Positions 39,103-49,235 of a DNA stretch of 64,000 nt are shown one piece after another. Source of the DNA: Altererythrobacter sp. XM-24bin4 (GTDB lineage Bacteria; Pseudomonadota; Alphaproteobacteria; Sphingomonadales; Sphingomonadaceae); contig QCWG01000001.1 in the NCBI GenBank assembly GCA_003149575.1, forward strand, positions 1,083,183 to 1,147,182. Reading direction: 5' to 3'. Made by a program: the position numbers and the translations under genes. The notes under the pieces are model-generated. The model searched no databases, had not been told where the DNA came from, and saw only the letters and a program-made list of their open reading frames with translations. The stretch's first letter is position 1, and each line of letters starts with the position of its first letter.

Positions 39103-39128
39103 AGGCTGTTTGGTGGGAGTATTTGAAT

Positions 39129-39833
39129 ATGTTCGACCAGCTCAAAGGCTATCTGGACTCAGTCAAGGCGCGCGATCCGTCACCGCGTTCGCGTTGGGAA
39201 ATCCTTTTTTATCCAGGTGTTTGGGCGCTGGGGCTCCACCGCGTCGCGCATTGGTTGTACGAAGCCAAGCTTTATTTTCTAGCGCGGTTCGTGAACCATT
39301 TTTCGCGATTTCTGACAGCAATCGATATTCACCCCGGGGCGGAAATCGGGAAGAATTTCTTTATCGATCACGGTTTCACGGTGGTTGGAGAAACAGCGCA
39401 AATCGGTGACAATGTCACGATCTACCAGAATGTGACATTAGGTGGGACAAACCCGACCAACGGCGTGGGGGGCAAGCGCCATCCCACCATCGGGGACAAT
39501 GTCATCATCGGTTCGGGCGCGCAAATCATCGGTCCGATCACCTTGGGTGAGCGTGCACGCGTCGGTGCAAATGCAGTTGTTGTGGAAGATGTCCCTGCGG
39601 GAGCAACCATGGTGGGGTTCAAGGCACGCTCGACCCTGATCCCGGCCGAGGAATGGATGCGCGAGTTTGTTCCTTATGGCATTACGCCGGAATGCGAAGA
39701 TGCTGAAGGCAATCGCATCGATTGCATCGAAAAGCTGGAAGTTGAATTGAAAGTCCTGAAAGCAGAGATCGAAGCATTGAAGGCCGAACACGAGCTCAAT
39801 GTGCCCCCACAACGCAGCGGGACTGACGATTGA
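39129..39833 (+). CDS. cysE: Serine O-acetyltransferase
   Basis: CysE acetylates serine with acetyl-CoA, the first step of cysteine synthesis. The 234-residue protein has a short helical N domain, then left-handed beta-helix hexapeptides (DIHPGAEIGKNFFIDHG, IGDNVTIYQNVTLGGT) with the catalytic Asp/His, and the loop KRHPTIGDNVIIGSGAQIIG. A coiled-coil tail (EKLEVELKVLKAEIEALKA) follows, long for this family, with an acidic end. A GGGAG ribosome binding site supports the ATG at 39129. Stop and next start overlap (TGATG). Confidence 0.94.
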   Translation: MFDQLKGYLDSVKARDPSPRSRWEILFYPGVWALGLHRVAHWLYEAKLYFLARFVNHFSRFLTAIDIHPGAEIGKNFFIDHGFTVVGETAQIGDNVTIYQNVTLGGTNPTNGVGGKRHPTIGDNVIIGSGAQIIGPITLGERARVGANAVVVEDVPAGATMVGFKARSTLIPAEEWMREFVPYGITPECEDAEGNRIDCIEKLEVELKVLKAEIEALKAEHELNVPPQRSGTDD

Positions 39834-40198
39834 TGAATTCTCGTATGCGTTCGGGGATGGCTGGATCAGTCGTCGCGTTTCCCGGACGTGCTCCAAACCA
39901 GATTGCATTTGACCGCGAAGAATTACAACGCATTCTCGATCTCTATGGCCGAATGGTCGCGGCCGGTGAATGGCGTGACTATGCGATGGATTTCACCAAG
40001 GACGTAGCGGTGTTTGCGGCCTTTCGGCGCACAGCCGAGCAACCTCAAACACGGATCGAGAAACGCCCTGCCTTGCGCGGCAAACAAGGCATGTGGGCGC
40101 TGTTTGGCGAACAAGGCCAGGTATTAAAGCGCGGGCACGAGCTGGCCGGCGTGCTGGCGCCGATCGAACGGCGGCTGGTGAGGGCAATCGATATCTAA
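39833..40198 (+). CDS. DUF2794 protein
   Basis: A 121-residue protein whose core (LYGRMVAAGEWRDYAMDF, then VAVFAAFRRTAEQPQTRIEK) is the DUF2794 pattern, a small family found mostly in alphaproteobacteria. No enzymatic motif is evident, and the end is LKRGHELAGVLAPIERRLVRA. It starts within the cysE stop codon, so the two are translated in tandem. A bidirectional hairpin follows. Confidence 0.88.
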   Translation: MNSRMRSGMAGSVVAFPGRAPNQIAFDREELQRILDLYGRMVAAGEWRDYAMDFTKDVAVFAAFRRTAEQPQTRIEKRPALRGKQGMWALFGEQGQVLKRGHELAGVLAPIERRLVRAIDI

Positions 40199-40205
40199 GC
40201 CTTAA

Positions 40206-40240
40206 GGAAAAAGGGCCCGCGCCTAGGCACGAGCCCTTTC
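40206..40240. terminator. Bidirectional terminator between DUF2794 and SDR genes
   Basis: A stem of about 14 pairs (AAAGGGCTCGTGCC / GGCGCGGGCCCTTT on the minus strand, with G-U pairs). On the minus strand it ends in five T, which suits it to the SDR gene at 40424-41359; on the plus strand it ends in three T after DUF2794. Confidence 0.8.
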
Positions 40241-40423
40241 CGGTCCAACTCGAAGTTATCGAGTATTACGTTGCCGCTGCTGTTATCGGCAGACGGGCCT
40301 GAAGATCCTGCGGCAGAGGCTGGACAACGGCCCAGCGGATCGGAGTCCAGAACGCCGACAGTGTGAGCAGGGCAGAGCCGATTACCAGCGCAGTCAGCGC
40401 AACATTCAGCTCTACAGCGAGAA

Positions 40424-41359
40424 TTATCCGCGTGCGCTGGACGGTGCGGCGTCTGCGCCAAGCACTTTCTGCATCGCTTTCAGGATATTACCGCTCTGTT
40501 CGCTGCCCGATTGCGGGGCAGTGAGGTTCGAGAATTCGCTGATCTTGTCCCAGTTCGCGGCAAAGCCTTCGACTGTGCGGTCTTCTTCCTTGAGCCAAAC
40601 CGCATCATTCATAACGGTCCAGCTGCTGTGATAGCCGCCTGCGCCCGCGCCAACGATTGCGTTGGTGGGCGAATCTTCGCTGACCAGGAACAGCGCAGCA
40701 GGAACAACGTTGACCGGATCGAATAGCTTGAATGCTTCTTCCGGGAAAAGGTCTTCCGTCATGCGTGTACCCGCAACCGGCGACAGCGTGTTCACGCGAA
40801 TGTTGTACTTCGCGCCTTCAAGCTGAAGCGTCTTGGTGAGGCCAGCCAGACCCAGTTTCGCTGCGCCATAGTTAGCCTGGCCAAAGTTGCCGAACAGGCC
40901 GGTCGACGATGCTGTCATCAAGATACGGCCATAGGCTTGCTCACGGAAGGTTTCCCAGCATGCCTTGGTGACGAACGCTGAGCCGGTCAGGTGTACCTTC
41001 AACACAAACTCAAAATCTTCCGGGCTCATCTTTGCGAAGGTCTTATCGCGAAGCACACCGGCATTGTTGATCAAGACATGCACGCCGCCCCATTTCTGTT
41101 TGGCGTCGGCGACCATCTTTTCCATCTGTTCGTATTCAGTGACAGAACCGCCGTTCGACATGGCTTCGCCGCCCATGGCCTCGATTTCCTCGACCACTTT
41201 CAGCGCCATGTCCGAATGGCCTGTGCCATCCCGCGAACCGCCAAGGTCATTCACCACGACCTTCGCACCGCGACGTGCCAGTTCCAGCGCATACTCACGG
41301 CCCAGACCGCCGCCAGCGCCGGTTACAATGGCTACTTTGTCCTTGAAGTTGATGCTCAT
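40424..41359 (-). CDS. Short-chain dehydrogenase, 17-beta-HSD4/MFE-2 type
   Basis: The 311-residue enzyme has the long loop GAGGGLGREYALELARRGA, the DLGGSRDGTGHSD insertion typical of peroxisomal multifunctional-enzyme dehydrogenase domains, LINNAGVLRDKTFAKM, TASSTGLFGNFGQANYGAAK with the catalytic Ser-Tyr-Lys and a C-terminal helical extension. It should oxidise 3-hydroxyacyl-CoA or a related hydroxy substrate. An AGGAGAGGA ribosome binding site precedes the ATG. It is monocistronic with its own terminator downstream. Confidence 0.92.
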   Translation of the reverse strand: MSINFKDKVAIVTGAGGGLGREYALELARRGAKVVVNDLGGSRDGTGHSDMALKVVEEIEAMGGEAMSNGGSVTEYEQMEKMVADAKQKWGGVHVLINNAGVLRDKTFAKMSPEDFEFVLKVHLTGSAFVTKACWETFREQAYGRILMTASSTGLFGNFGQANYGAAKLGLAGLTKTLQLEGAKYNIRVNTLSPVAGTRMTEDLFPEEAFKLFDPVNVVPAALFLVSEDSPTNAIVGAGAGGYHSSWTVMNDAVWLKEEDRTVEGFAANWDKISEFSNLTAPQSGSEQSGNILKAMQKVLGADAAPSSARG

Positions 41360-41494
41360 GGGGGATCCTCTCCTGCTTATCCGGCCGCCTCAGGCCTTCC
41401 GTTTACGTAATATGCGGCCTGCGTGGCACTTTCTTTGCTGCGTTGCAACAGGCGGTTGCAGCGAGGCTGTATTCCGTAGCGGCAATCGTGCGTC

Positions 41495-42178
41495 TCAGAG
41501 CGCTTCCAGAGCCGGAATCAGCGCTTTGAGCGAATCAATAACCGCATCCGCGCCCAGATCCTGTGCCGGCAGATCGCAATAGCCGTAGGCTGCAGCGACA
41601 ACCGGTACACCCGCTCCTTGCGCGGCTTTTACATCATAGGTCGAGTCGCCGACAAATACGAAACGTTGCGCTTCGCATCTTTTCCGGGCTTCAATCACCG
41701 GATCAGGTGCAGGTTTGGCGAGAAACTTGCCATCCTCACCGCGCCCCATCGAATCCCCGCCAATGATCCCTACGAAGTGGTGAGCCAGACCAAGCTCTGT
41801 CAGCACCTTGGTCGCAAACTCTTCAAACTTGTTGGTCACCACCGCCATTTTGACACCGCGCATCGTGAGTTCATCAAGCACGCTTTCGGCATGTGGGTAT
41901 GGAGCTGTATAGACCGCGTTGTGCTCCGCATAATATCGCAGCATCTCCTTATAGAGCGCGCGGAAATCGTCTTCGGGCATACCGCCCTGTCCCTCGACCG
42001 CCTTTGCCAGCATGATCTTTGCCCCACCGCCGATCAGGTCTTTCGAACTGTCCACGGGCACGGGTTTCATGCCGCCTAGCTTGAGCGCATGGTTCACCGC
42101 TGCGCCCAAATCACGAAATGTGTCGAGCAAGGTCCCGTCGAGATCGAACCCGACACCATCAAAGGGAAAATCAGTCAT
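41495..42178 (-). CDS. gph: HAD-family phosphoglycolate phosphatase
   Basis: The 227-residue HAD hydrolase has FDLDGTLLDTFRDL (nucleophile Asp), VVTNKFE (motif II, Thr), KPAPDPVIEARKR (motif III, Lys) and FVGDSTYDVKAA (motif IV). These match Gph, which removes phosphate from 2-phosphoglycolate after oxidative damage repair. The ATG at 42178 is the internal one; the long upstream frame is a shadow of glmU. It is divergent from glmU by about 60 bases. Confidence 0.87.
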   Translation of the reverse strand: MTDFPFDGVGFDLDGTLLDTFRDLGAAVNHALKLGGMKPVPVDSSKDLIGGGAKIMLAKAVEGQGGMPEDDFRALYKEMLRYYAEHNAVYTAPYPHAESVLDELTMRGVKMAVVTNKFEEFATKVLTELGLAHHFVGIIGGDSMGRGEDGKFLAKPAPDPVIEARKRCEAQRFVFVGDSTYDVKAAQGAGVPVVAAAYGYCDLPAQDLGADAVIDSLKALIPALEAL

Positions 42179-42237
42179 GCACCGCGCCGTGGAGGATGGT
42201 TCTTCAAACCGCAAGCGTTTGGTGCCATATCGCTCAT

Positions 42238-43593
42238 ATGAGTGATTTAGCTGCGATCGTTCTTGCTGCGGGCAAGGGCACACGAATGAAGAGCGACCTG
42301 CACAAGGTGCTGCACCCGATTGCTGGACGGGCGATGCTTGACCATCTGCTTGCATCGCTGGACGAGCTGGCACCGAAACAGACCGTCGTCGTGGTCGGCG
42401 ACAAGGCAGATCAGATTGCGCGGGCGGTTGGAGGTCGGGCTGAAACCGTCCCGCAGGAGCCACAACTGGGCACAGGCCATGCTGTGCAGAATGCGCAGGA
42501 TACGCTCACCGGCTTTAGCGGTGATGTGCTGGTGCTTTACGGAGATGTCCCATTCGTTCGCGCAGAAACAATGCGCTCGATGCTGGAGCGTCTGCATGGC
42601 GCAGATGAGCCCGCTTGTGTGGTTTTGGGCTTCGAGCCCGCCGATCCAGGGCATTATGGCCGCGTCATTGCCAACAATGCTGGCAGCATATCCAAAATGA
42701 TCGAATTCAAGGATGCTAGCGAGGAAGAGCGTGCCTGCAGTCTGTGTAACTCTGGCCTACTCGCCGCCAGGAGCGAAGATCTGTTCGCGCTGCTCGCGCG
42801 GGTCAGCAATGACAATGCGCAGAGTGAATACTACCTGCCTGATATCGTCAATATCGCGATCGGAGACGGCCGGGCTTGCGCGGTGGTGGTATGCGATGAT
42901 CCGAGCGAAGTAACCGGGATCAACAGCCGCGGCGAATTGGCTGCTGCCGAAGCTGCGTGGCAAGCTGCGCGCCGTGAAGCCGCGCTGGCCGATGGCGCAA
43001 CGCTGGTCGCGCCCGAAACCGTCTTCTTCAGCCATGACACCCGGCTGGGCCGCGACGTTATGGTTGAGCCTAATGTCGTATTCGGTCCGGGCGTTACGGT
43101 CGCCGATGGGGCATGGATCAAGAGCTTCAGCCATATCGAAGGCGCGAATATAGGTACGCGCGCGCAAGTCGGCCCCTTTGCTCGGCTGCGCCCGGGGGCA
43201 GTGCTGGAAGAGAATGCCTTTGTCGGCAATTTCGTGGAGATGAAGAAAGCGACGCTCGGCCCCGGGGCAAAGGCCAGCCACCTCACCTATCTGGGTGATG
43301 CAACAGTGGGCGAAAACGCCAATATCGGTGCGGGCACCATTACCTGTAATTACGACGGCTATTTCAAATACAAGACCGAGATTGGCCCGCGCGCCTTCAT
43401 TGGATCGAACAGTTCGCTTATCGCGCCGGTAAAGATCGGTGCGGATGCCATTGTGGCTGCGGGCAGCGCGGTCAGCCGTGACGTTGGCGACGGGGACCTG
43501 CGCATGGTGCGTGGAGAGCAGATCGTGAAGCCCGGCTGGGCGGACCGGTTTCACGACGCGATGAAGAAGAAGAAAGCGGCGAAGAAAGATTGA
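42238..43593 (+). CDS. glmU: Bifunctional GlcNAc-1-P uridylyltransferase / GlcN-1-P acetyltransferase
   Basis: GlmU makes UDP-GlcNAc for cell wall and LPS. The 451-residue protein has the pyrophosphorylase signature LAAGKGTRMKSDLHKVLHPI and the VLYGDVPFV metal site, then a left-handed beta-helix with repeats such as IGTRAQVGPFARLRPGAVL, and the acetyltransferase NYDGYFKYKT region. The basic tail (DAMKKKKAAKKD) is unusually lysine-rich. The ATG at 42238 is chosen, and a GTG-started HNH gene follows after 7 bases. Confidence 0.96.
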   Translation: MSDLAAIVLAAGKGTRMKSDLHKVLHPIAGRAMLDHLLASLDELAPKQTVVVVGDKADQIARAVGGRAETVPQEPQLGTGHAVQNAQDTLTGFSGDVLVLYGDVPFVRAETMRSMLERLHGADEPACVVLGFEPADPGHYGRVIANNAGSISKMIEFKDASEEERACSLCNSGLLAARSEDLFALLARVSNDNAQSEYYLPDIVNIAIGDGRACAVVVCDDPSEVTGINSRGELAAAEAAWQAARREAALADGATLVAPETVFFSHDTRLGRDVMVEPNVVFGPGVTVADGAWIKSFSHIEGANIGTRAQVGPFARLRPGAVLEENAFVGNFVEMKKATLGPGAKASHLTYLGDATVGENANIGAGTITCNYDGYFKYKTEIGPRAFIGSNSSLIAPVKIGADAIVAAGSAVSRDVGDGDLRMVRGEQIVKPGWADRFHDAMKKKKAAKKD

Positions 43594-43600
43594 GGCGCGT

Positions 43601-43876
43601 GTGAGCGAAGCCGCTTGCCTCACCTGCTGGTTGTGCGAACGTCCGTTCGAAACGCTTATGCAGTGGCACCACACGGTTCCGAAGGCGAAGAAGGGCCGCG
43701 AAACTGTGGCTATCCATCCGATCTGCCACAAGGCGATCCACGCGAACTTTACCAATGCCGAACTTGCAAGAATGGGCGCAGATCAGGGGGCGATCCGCGC
43801 CCATCCGGAGATTGCCAAATTCGTGAATTGGGTCAGCTCCAAGCCGCCTGACTTTCACGCACCGACCAGGAAATAG
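43601..43876 (+). CDS. Mini HNH-like protein
   Basis: This 91-residue protein has an HNH-like cluster: cysteines C6, C9 and C12 in SEAACLTCWLCERPF, HH at 23-24 (WHHTVPKAKKGRE), H39, C42-H43 and H47 (IHPICHKAIHANFT). The spacing fits a treble-clef zinc-bound HNH nuclease fold, but the polar residues expected of a catalytic His-Asn-His set are uncertain. It could be a nuclease or a DNA-binding zinc protein. A GTG at 43601 begins just after glmU, so the genes are probably cotranscribed. Confidence 0.75.
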   Translation: MSEAACLTCWLCERPFETLMQWHHTVPKAKKGRETVAIHPICHKAIHANFTNAELARMGADQGAIRAHPEIAKFVNWVSSKPPDFHAPTRK

Positions 43877-43950
43877 TGCGTTCGATCAGGCGGCTAGCGT
43901 GACGATACGGGTTGCGACCCTTGGTAGCTGCGACCCTGTCGGACTAAACC

Positions 43951-44240
43951 TCAGGCTTCTTCCAACTCTCCGCCTCTGGCCAGCTCGCGATTGCGCAGCT
44001 CCAGCGGTTGTTTTGGAGTGACCTTCTGTGCGTGGCGGGCATCCACCTGCTGTTCCCACTGGCGGAACTCGCGTGACTCAGCAGATAGCGCCACCGCGCT
44101 TCGTCGAAGCTTATCAGCTTCTCTCGTACGGCTTGCACAACCTCTTCCTTGCGCGCTTTGGACCAGTGAATATCGTGATTCCGAGGCAGACCGGCACGCT
44201 TGATTGCGTCAGTCACATTCTCATTTGGGGCGTATACCAT
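43951..44240 (-). pseudogene. Frameshifted SciP-like (DUF1153) regulator
   Basis: The ATG at 44240, behind a GGAG-type site, reads MVYAPNENVTDAIKRAG, then DIHWSKARKEEVVQAVREKL and ISFDEARWRYLLSH, the helix-turn-helix pattern of DUF1153/SciP proteins. At about 44068-44078 the frame is lost; the continuation (EFRQWEQQVDARHAQKVTPK through LRNREL) appears in the other frame and ends at a TGA at 43951. Adding one base gives 96 codons, close to SciP length. No slippery sequence is visible at the join, so a single-base loss or a sequencing error is likelier than programmed shifting. Confidence 0.65.
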
Positions 44241-44461
44241 CGACTTTCTCCAACAAAACCATAACCCCCGCGGAAACAAATCGTGGATTTTCTGAGTTAA
44301 TTCGGACTTTCGAAAGATGGTTCTTTTTGAGTTAAACACTCGATCGGTGCTGCTTATGCGACGAACCGCGCAAGGTTATCCGGGTTAGCTGACGGGTCAG
44401 TGCAAAGATGGAACCAATACGCTTCTCATTCGCTTGAAATCTCAAGACGAAGGGGATTCGT

Positions 44462-45118
44462 ATGGCATTCGGGAAAGTGTTCTTGGCATTGGCTGGAGCT
44501 GCAGCCGCGGGGCTCGTCTTTGCGCCCGCCCACGCTCAGGAGGATGAGGAGCAGCCAGCGTATCAAGCGCTGGTTGAAGAGGATCGATTTGAGGTTCGTC
44601 AGTATGAGCCTATGCTGGTCGCTGAAGTCACCCATCGCGGCGAACGGGGCAGAGCGCTGAATGCGGGTTTCCGCCGCCTTGCCGCTTACATTTTCGCTCA
44701 AGAACGGCCTCGCCGCGACCAGGGCGATGATCAGAGCGAAGCTATCGCCATGACTTCTCCGGTTATCGTCGATCAAACCGAAGAGATCGCGATGACATCA
44801 CCTGTGATGCAGGATCCCGGCCAAGAGGGGGCATGGCGCACGCGGTTCGTGATGCCCCGCAAATACACCTTGGAGACACTGCCAGAAGCGGCAGAGGACA
44901 TCACGTTGTCCGAAGTTCCTGCGCGCAGGATGGCTGTGGTTCGGTTTGCCGGCGCCTCGAGCAGCCGCAATTTGGAACGGGCCGAGGTCATTCTGCGCGA
45001 ATGGATGAATGAGAAGGATATCGAAGCGATCGGCGCGCCTGAATATGCCTTTTATGACAGCCCGATGGTGCCGCCCCAATATCGTCGTAACGAGGTGCTG
45101 ATTCCGGTTGCCGAGTAA
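44462..45118 (+). CDS. SOUL-family haem-binding protein, secreted
   Basis: The 218-residue protein has an N-terminal signal peptide (cleavage near AHAQE), then a SOUL domain: VRQYEPMLVAEVTHRGE, IAMTSPVIVD and a second EIAMTSPVMQ, MPRKYTLETLPEA, and the final YRRNEVLIPV. The paired AMTSP boxes are typical. SOUL proteins bind haem or tetrapyrrole, so a haem-related role in the periplasm is suggested. GAAGGGGAT is a fair ribosome binding site. It shares a 221-base upstream region with the SciP-like gene. Confidence 0.9.
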   Translation: MAFGKVFLALAGAAAAGLVFAPAHAQEDEEQPAYQALVEEDRFEVRQYEPMLVAEVTHRGERGRALNAGFRRLAAYIFAQERPRRDQGDDQSEAIAMTSPVIVDQTEEIAMTSPVMQDPGQEGAWRTRFVMPRKYTLETLPEAAEDITLSEVPARRMAVVRFAGASSSRNLERAEVILREWMNEKDIEAIGAPEYAFYDSPMVPPQYRRNEVLIPVAE

Positions 45119-45128
45119 CCCCCAAATG

Positions 45129-45157
45129 AAAAGGGCGACCCGAACAGGCCGCCCTTA
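45129..45157. terminator. Convergent terminator between SOUL and prolyl oligopeptidase genes
   Basis: AAGGGCGACC, a CGAACA loop and GGCCGCCCTT form a ten-base-pair stem with one mismatch. A near-identical hairpin lies on the other side of the peptidase gene at 47419-47448. T-rich sequence follows on the plus strand after 15 bases, and a short TTTT run follows on the minus strand. Confidence 0.7.
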
Positions 45158-45177
45158 TGCATTTGTTTTTCAGTAAC

Positions 45178-47343
45178 TTACTCGCCGTCACCACTGTCCA
45201 TCAGCTGTTGCATGAGATAGACATATTGCAGCGCCTGTAGCTTCGCGCGTTGTTCATTATCGACGCCGCCCGAGTGCCCGCCAGTCATGTCTTCGAAGTA
45301 GAAGTAAGGCTGGCCCAATTCCTTCAGCTTGGCTGCACCCTTGCGCGCGTGCGCAGGATGGGTGCGGTCATCTGCCGTCGATGCCCATAGGAACGGAGTG
45401 GGGTAGTCCACGCCTTCGACGATCTTCTGATAGGGAGAGTAACCCCCGATCCATGCGCGTTGCTCTGGAATGCGTGGATCGCCATATTCGCCGATCCACG
45501 AGGCGCCGCGCCCGATCAGGTGATAGCGCAGCATATCGAACAATGGGATCTGCACGATTGCGCCGCCGAACAGGTCAGGGCGCTGTGTGAAGGCGGTTCC
45601 GACCAGCAATCCGCCTTGGCTGCCTCCCTGAATGCCGAGGTGCTGAGGCGAGGTGAAGCCCTTGTCGACCAGATCCTGACCGACAGCGATAAAGTCATCC
45701 CATGTGCGTTGCTTGTTCTCGCGGATCGCGGTCTGGTGCCAGCCGGGGCCGAATTCACCGCCCCCGCGCAGGTTTGCCAGCACATAGGCCCCGCCATTTT
45801 CAAGCCACAGCTTGCCTGTCGTGCCAAGGTAGCCGGGCAGGCGCGGAACCTGGAAGCCTCCATAACCGGTCATCAGCGTTGCTGTGATGCCGTCCATCTC
45901 CATACCTTCTGGCTTGACGATGAAATAAGGAATCTTGGTCCCGTCAGCGCTCGTGGCCTCGTGCTGCTCGACTTCCATACCCGCCTTGTCAAATCGGCTG
46001 GGTGACTGCTTGAGCGCCAGTGGAGTGCCGCCGTCCGAATAATACAGCGTGGTAGGATTGAGGAAATCCGTAACCGTGAACATGATCTGGTCGGTTTCAG
46101 AAGACGATGCCGCAATGCCTACGGTTGCATTGTCTGGCAGATCAACCTGCTTGCTGACCCACGCGCCATCTTCGAAATCGAATTGGACGACCTTGCCAAC
46201 GACATTGTCGAGCATGCCCACGAATAGCGAATTGCCCGTGATAGCGCCGCCGCGTTTCGTCTGGCGTTCAGCGGGAGCCCATACCAGCGTTTTCTTCGCG
46301 CCGTTTGGATCGGCTTTCCATTCTTCCAGATCGACCGCGATCAAGCTGTCCGCCGGGAAGGTTTGGCCATCAACCTCCCAATCGACATCGGTCGAATAGA
46401 GAATGTGGCCGTCCACAATGCCGTAGGGCGATGTTTTGAGTGGAATATCAAGGCGTAGCCACTCGCCATCTTTCTCGACGTAGTATTCGACCTCATGGAA
46501 GCTGACTGATCTATACGCGATCCGGGCATGCACCGTCGCGTCATTGTCGCGAAGCAGATAGGCGCCCGAAGATACATCGGTCTTCTCTCCGCGGAAGATT
46601 TCCGGCGCATCCTCAATTGATGCGCCACGTGTCCAGATGCGGGTTGTGTAGGGATATTCGCTCTCGGTCTGCAGTTCTTCGCTGAAGTTGCGTGTGACGA
46701 GCATGGTGTCTTCATCGACCCATTGGATGCCGCCCTGGCTCTTTTGATCCAGCACAAATCCATCTTCGACAAACTCCTTCGACGAGGTGTCAAATTCGCG
46801 CAGTATAGTCGCGTCTTCGCCACCATCCGAAAGTGCAATCATGCATCTGTTGAGTGCCGGGGGCAGGCAGGATGAGCCTTTGTAGACCCATTCCATGCCT
46901 TCAGCCGTTGCGAGGGCATCAACGTCAAGGATGATCTCCCATTCGGGATCATCGGTTTGATAGCTTTCCAGAGTTGTCCGGCGAAGTAGACCCTTCGGGT
47001 TTTCCTTGTCCTGCCAGAAATTGTAGAGGCCATCCGGGCGGAAGGAGACGAAAGGAATGCGGTCCTCGCTATCGAGGATTTCCAAAGCATCGTTCTTAAG
47101 CTGTTCGAAGCGCGGATCGGCTTCCATATGCGCCAAGGTGCGTTCGTTCTCTGCCCGTACCCAGGCAAGCGCCTCTTCGCTGCGGGCTTCTTCCAGCCAG
47201 ATATAGGGATCCTGTTCAGGGCCAGGCACACCGTCTTCGGCGGCTTCAGCCTCATGCTCGTGGTGGCCGTGGCCATCTGCAAATGCCGGGGATGTGGTCA
47301 TGGCAAGTGCACCTGCCAGGGCAATTGTCGAAACAATTTTCAA
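45178..47343 (-). CDS. Prolyl oligopeptidase (S9A), secreted
   Basis: The 721-residue enzyme has a signal peptide (ALAMTTSPAFADG), a His-rich linker, a seven-bladed beta-propeller and a C-terminal alpha/beta-hydrolase with GGSQGG (catalytic Ser), TADDRTHPAHA (Asp) and DMTGGHSGG (His). The sequence PQDPYIWLEEARSEEALAWVRAEN type entry is typical of the S9A family. It cleaves short proline-containing peptides in the periplasm or outside. The gene stands alone between two sibling terminators. Confidence 0.93.
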   Translation of the reverse strand: MKIVSTIALAGALAMTTSPAFADGHGHHEHEAEAAEDGVPGPEQDPYIWLEEARSEEALAWVRAENERTLAHMEADPRFEQLKNDALEILDSEDRIPFVSFRPDGLYNFWQDKENPKGLLRRTTLESYQTDDPEWEIILDVDALATAEGMEWVYKGSSCLPPALNRCMIALSDGGEDATILREFDTSSKEFVEDGFVLDQKSQGGIQWVDEDTMLVTRNFSEELQTESEYPYTTRIWTRGASIEDAPEIFRGEKTDVSSGAYLLRDNDATVHARIAYRSVSFHEVEYYVEKDGEWLRLDIPLKTSPYGIVDGHILYSTDVDWEVDGQTFPADSLIAVDLEEWKADPNGAKKTLVWAPAERQTKRGGAITGNSLFVGMLDNVVGKVVQFDFEDGAWVSKQVDLPDNATVGIAASSSETDQIMFTVTDFLNPTTLYYSDGGTPLALKQSPSRFDKAGMEVEQHEATSADGTKIPYFIVKPEGMEMDGITATLMTGYGGFQVPRLPGYLGTTGKLWLENGGAYVLANLRGGGEFGPGWHQTAIRENKQRTWDDFIAVGQDLVDKGFTSPQHLGIQGGSQGGLLVGTAFTQRPDLFGGAIVQIPLFDMLRYHLIGRGASWIGEYGDPRIPEQRAWIGGYSPYQKIVEGVDYPTPFLWASTADDRTHPAHARKGAAKLKELGQPYFYFEDMTGGHSGGVDNEQRAKLQALQYVYLMQQLMDSGDGE

Positions 47344-47418
47344 ATATCCTCTCCTTTGGGGGAATTCCGTCGATAGTTATGTGGCGGTTGCAACGTCGAA
47401 TGTGAAGGAGATTCCAAC

Positions 47419-47448
47419 GAAAAAGGGCGACCAATTGGCCGCCCTTTC
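47419..47448 (-). terminator. Terminator of the atp operon
   Basis: On the minus strand AAAGGGCGGCC-AATT-GGTCGCCCTTT (one mismatch) is followed by TTTTTC. It lies 25 bases after the atpC stop codon, and resembles the hairpin at 45129-45157 in sequence. Confidence 0.88.
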
Positions 47449-47472
47449 CAATTTCATCTGTGTCGAGGAGGG

Positions 47473-47730
47473 TTATTCTTCGATCTTTTCTGCCAACACT
47501 GTCAGCCCTTTTTCGCCCACTTCGGCGAAACCGCCGCGCACTTCGATCAACTCAGGTTCTACGCCTTCCTTGGCGTAAACCTGAACCGCACCGTCGCGGA
47601 TGGTCGACATGAAAGGCGCATGGCCTTCCAGTACACCGAATTCACCTTCGGTGCCGGGGACGACGACCATATGGACGTCTTCCGAGCGGACCAGCTTGGC
47701 CGGAGTAACGAGTTCAAAGTGCAGTGCCAT
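47473..47730 (-). CDS. atpC: ATP synthase F1 epsilon subunit
   Basis: The 85-residue protein is the beta-sandwich domain ([39 protein letters not shown]) without the C-terminal helical hairpin that inhibits ATP hydrolysis in longer epsilons. The lack of the inhibitory hairpin (length 130 or more in E. coli) is common in alphaproteobacteria, where a separate zeta subunit takes over. Last gene of the operon. Confidence 0.95.
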   Translation of the reverse strand: MALHFELVTPAKLVRSEDVHMVVVPGTEGEFGVLEGHAPFMSTIRDGAVQVYAKEGVEPELIEVRGGFAEVGEKGLTVLAEKIEE

Positions 47731-47750
47731 TGTCTTTTCCTTGGCCCGGC

Positions 47751-49211
<1,461 letters not shown>

Positions 49212-49235
49212 CTATGTCCTGCCTTGGTCAAATAC

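Noticed and set aside
40241-40423. Minus-strand frame with a membrane-like stretch between the terminator and the SDR gene
   Set aside because: The frame ends with IGSALLTLSAFWTPIRW-like residues but no ATG, GTG or TTG start lies in frame, so it is not supported as a gene.
42757-43755. A 332-residue frame antisense to glmU
   Set aside because: It overlaps the catalytic and beta-helix codons of glmU and has no recognisable protein features.
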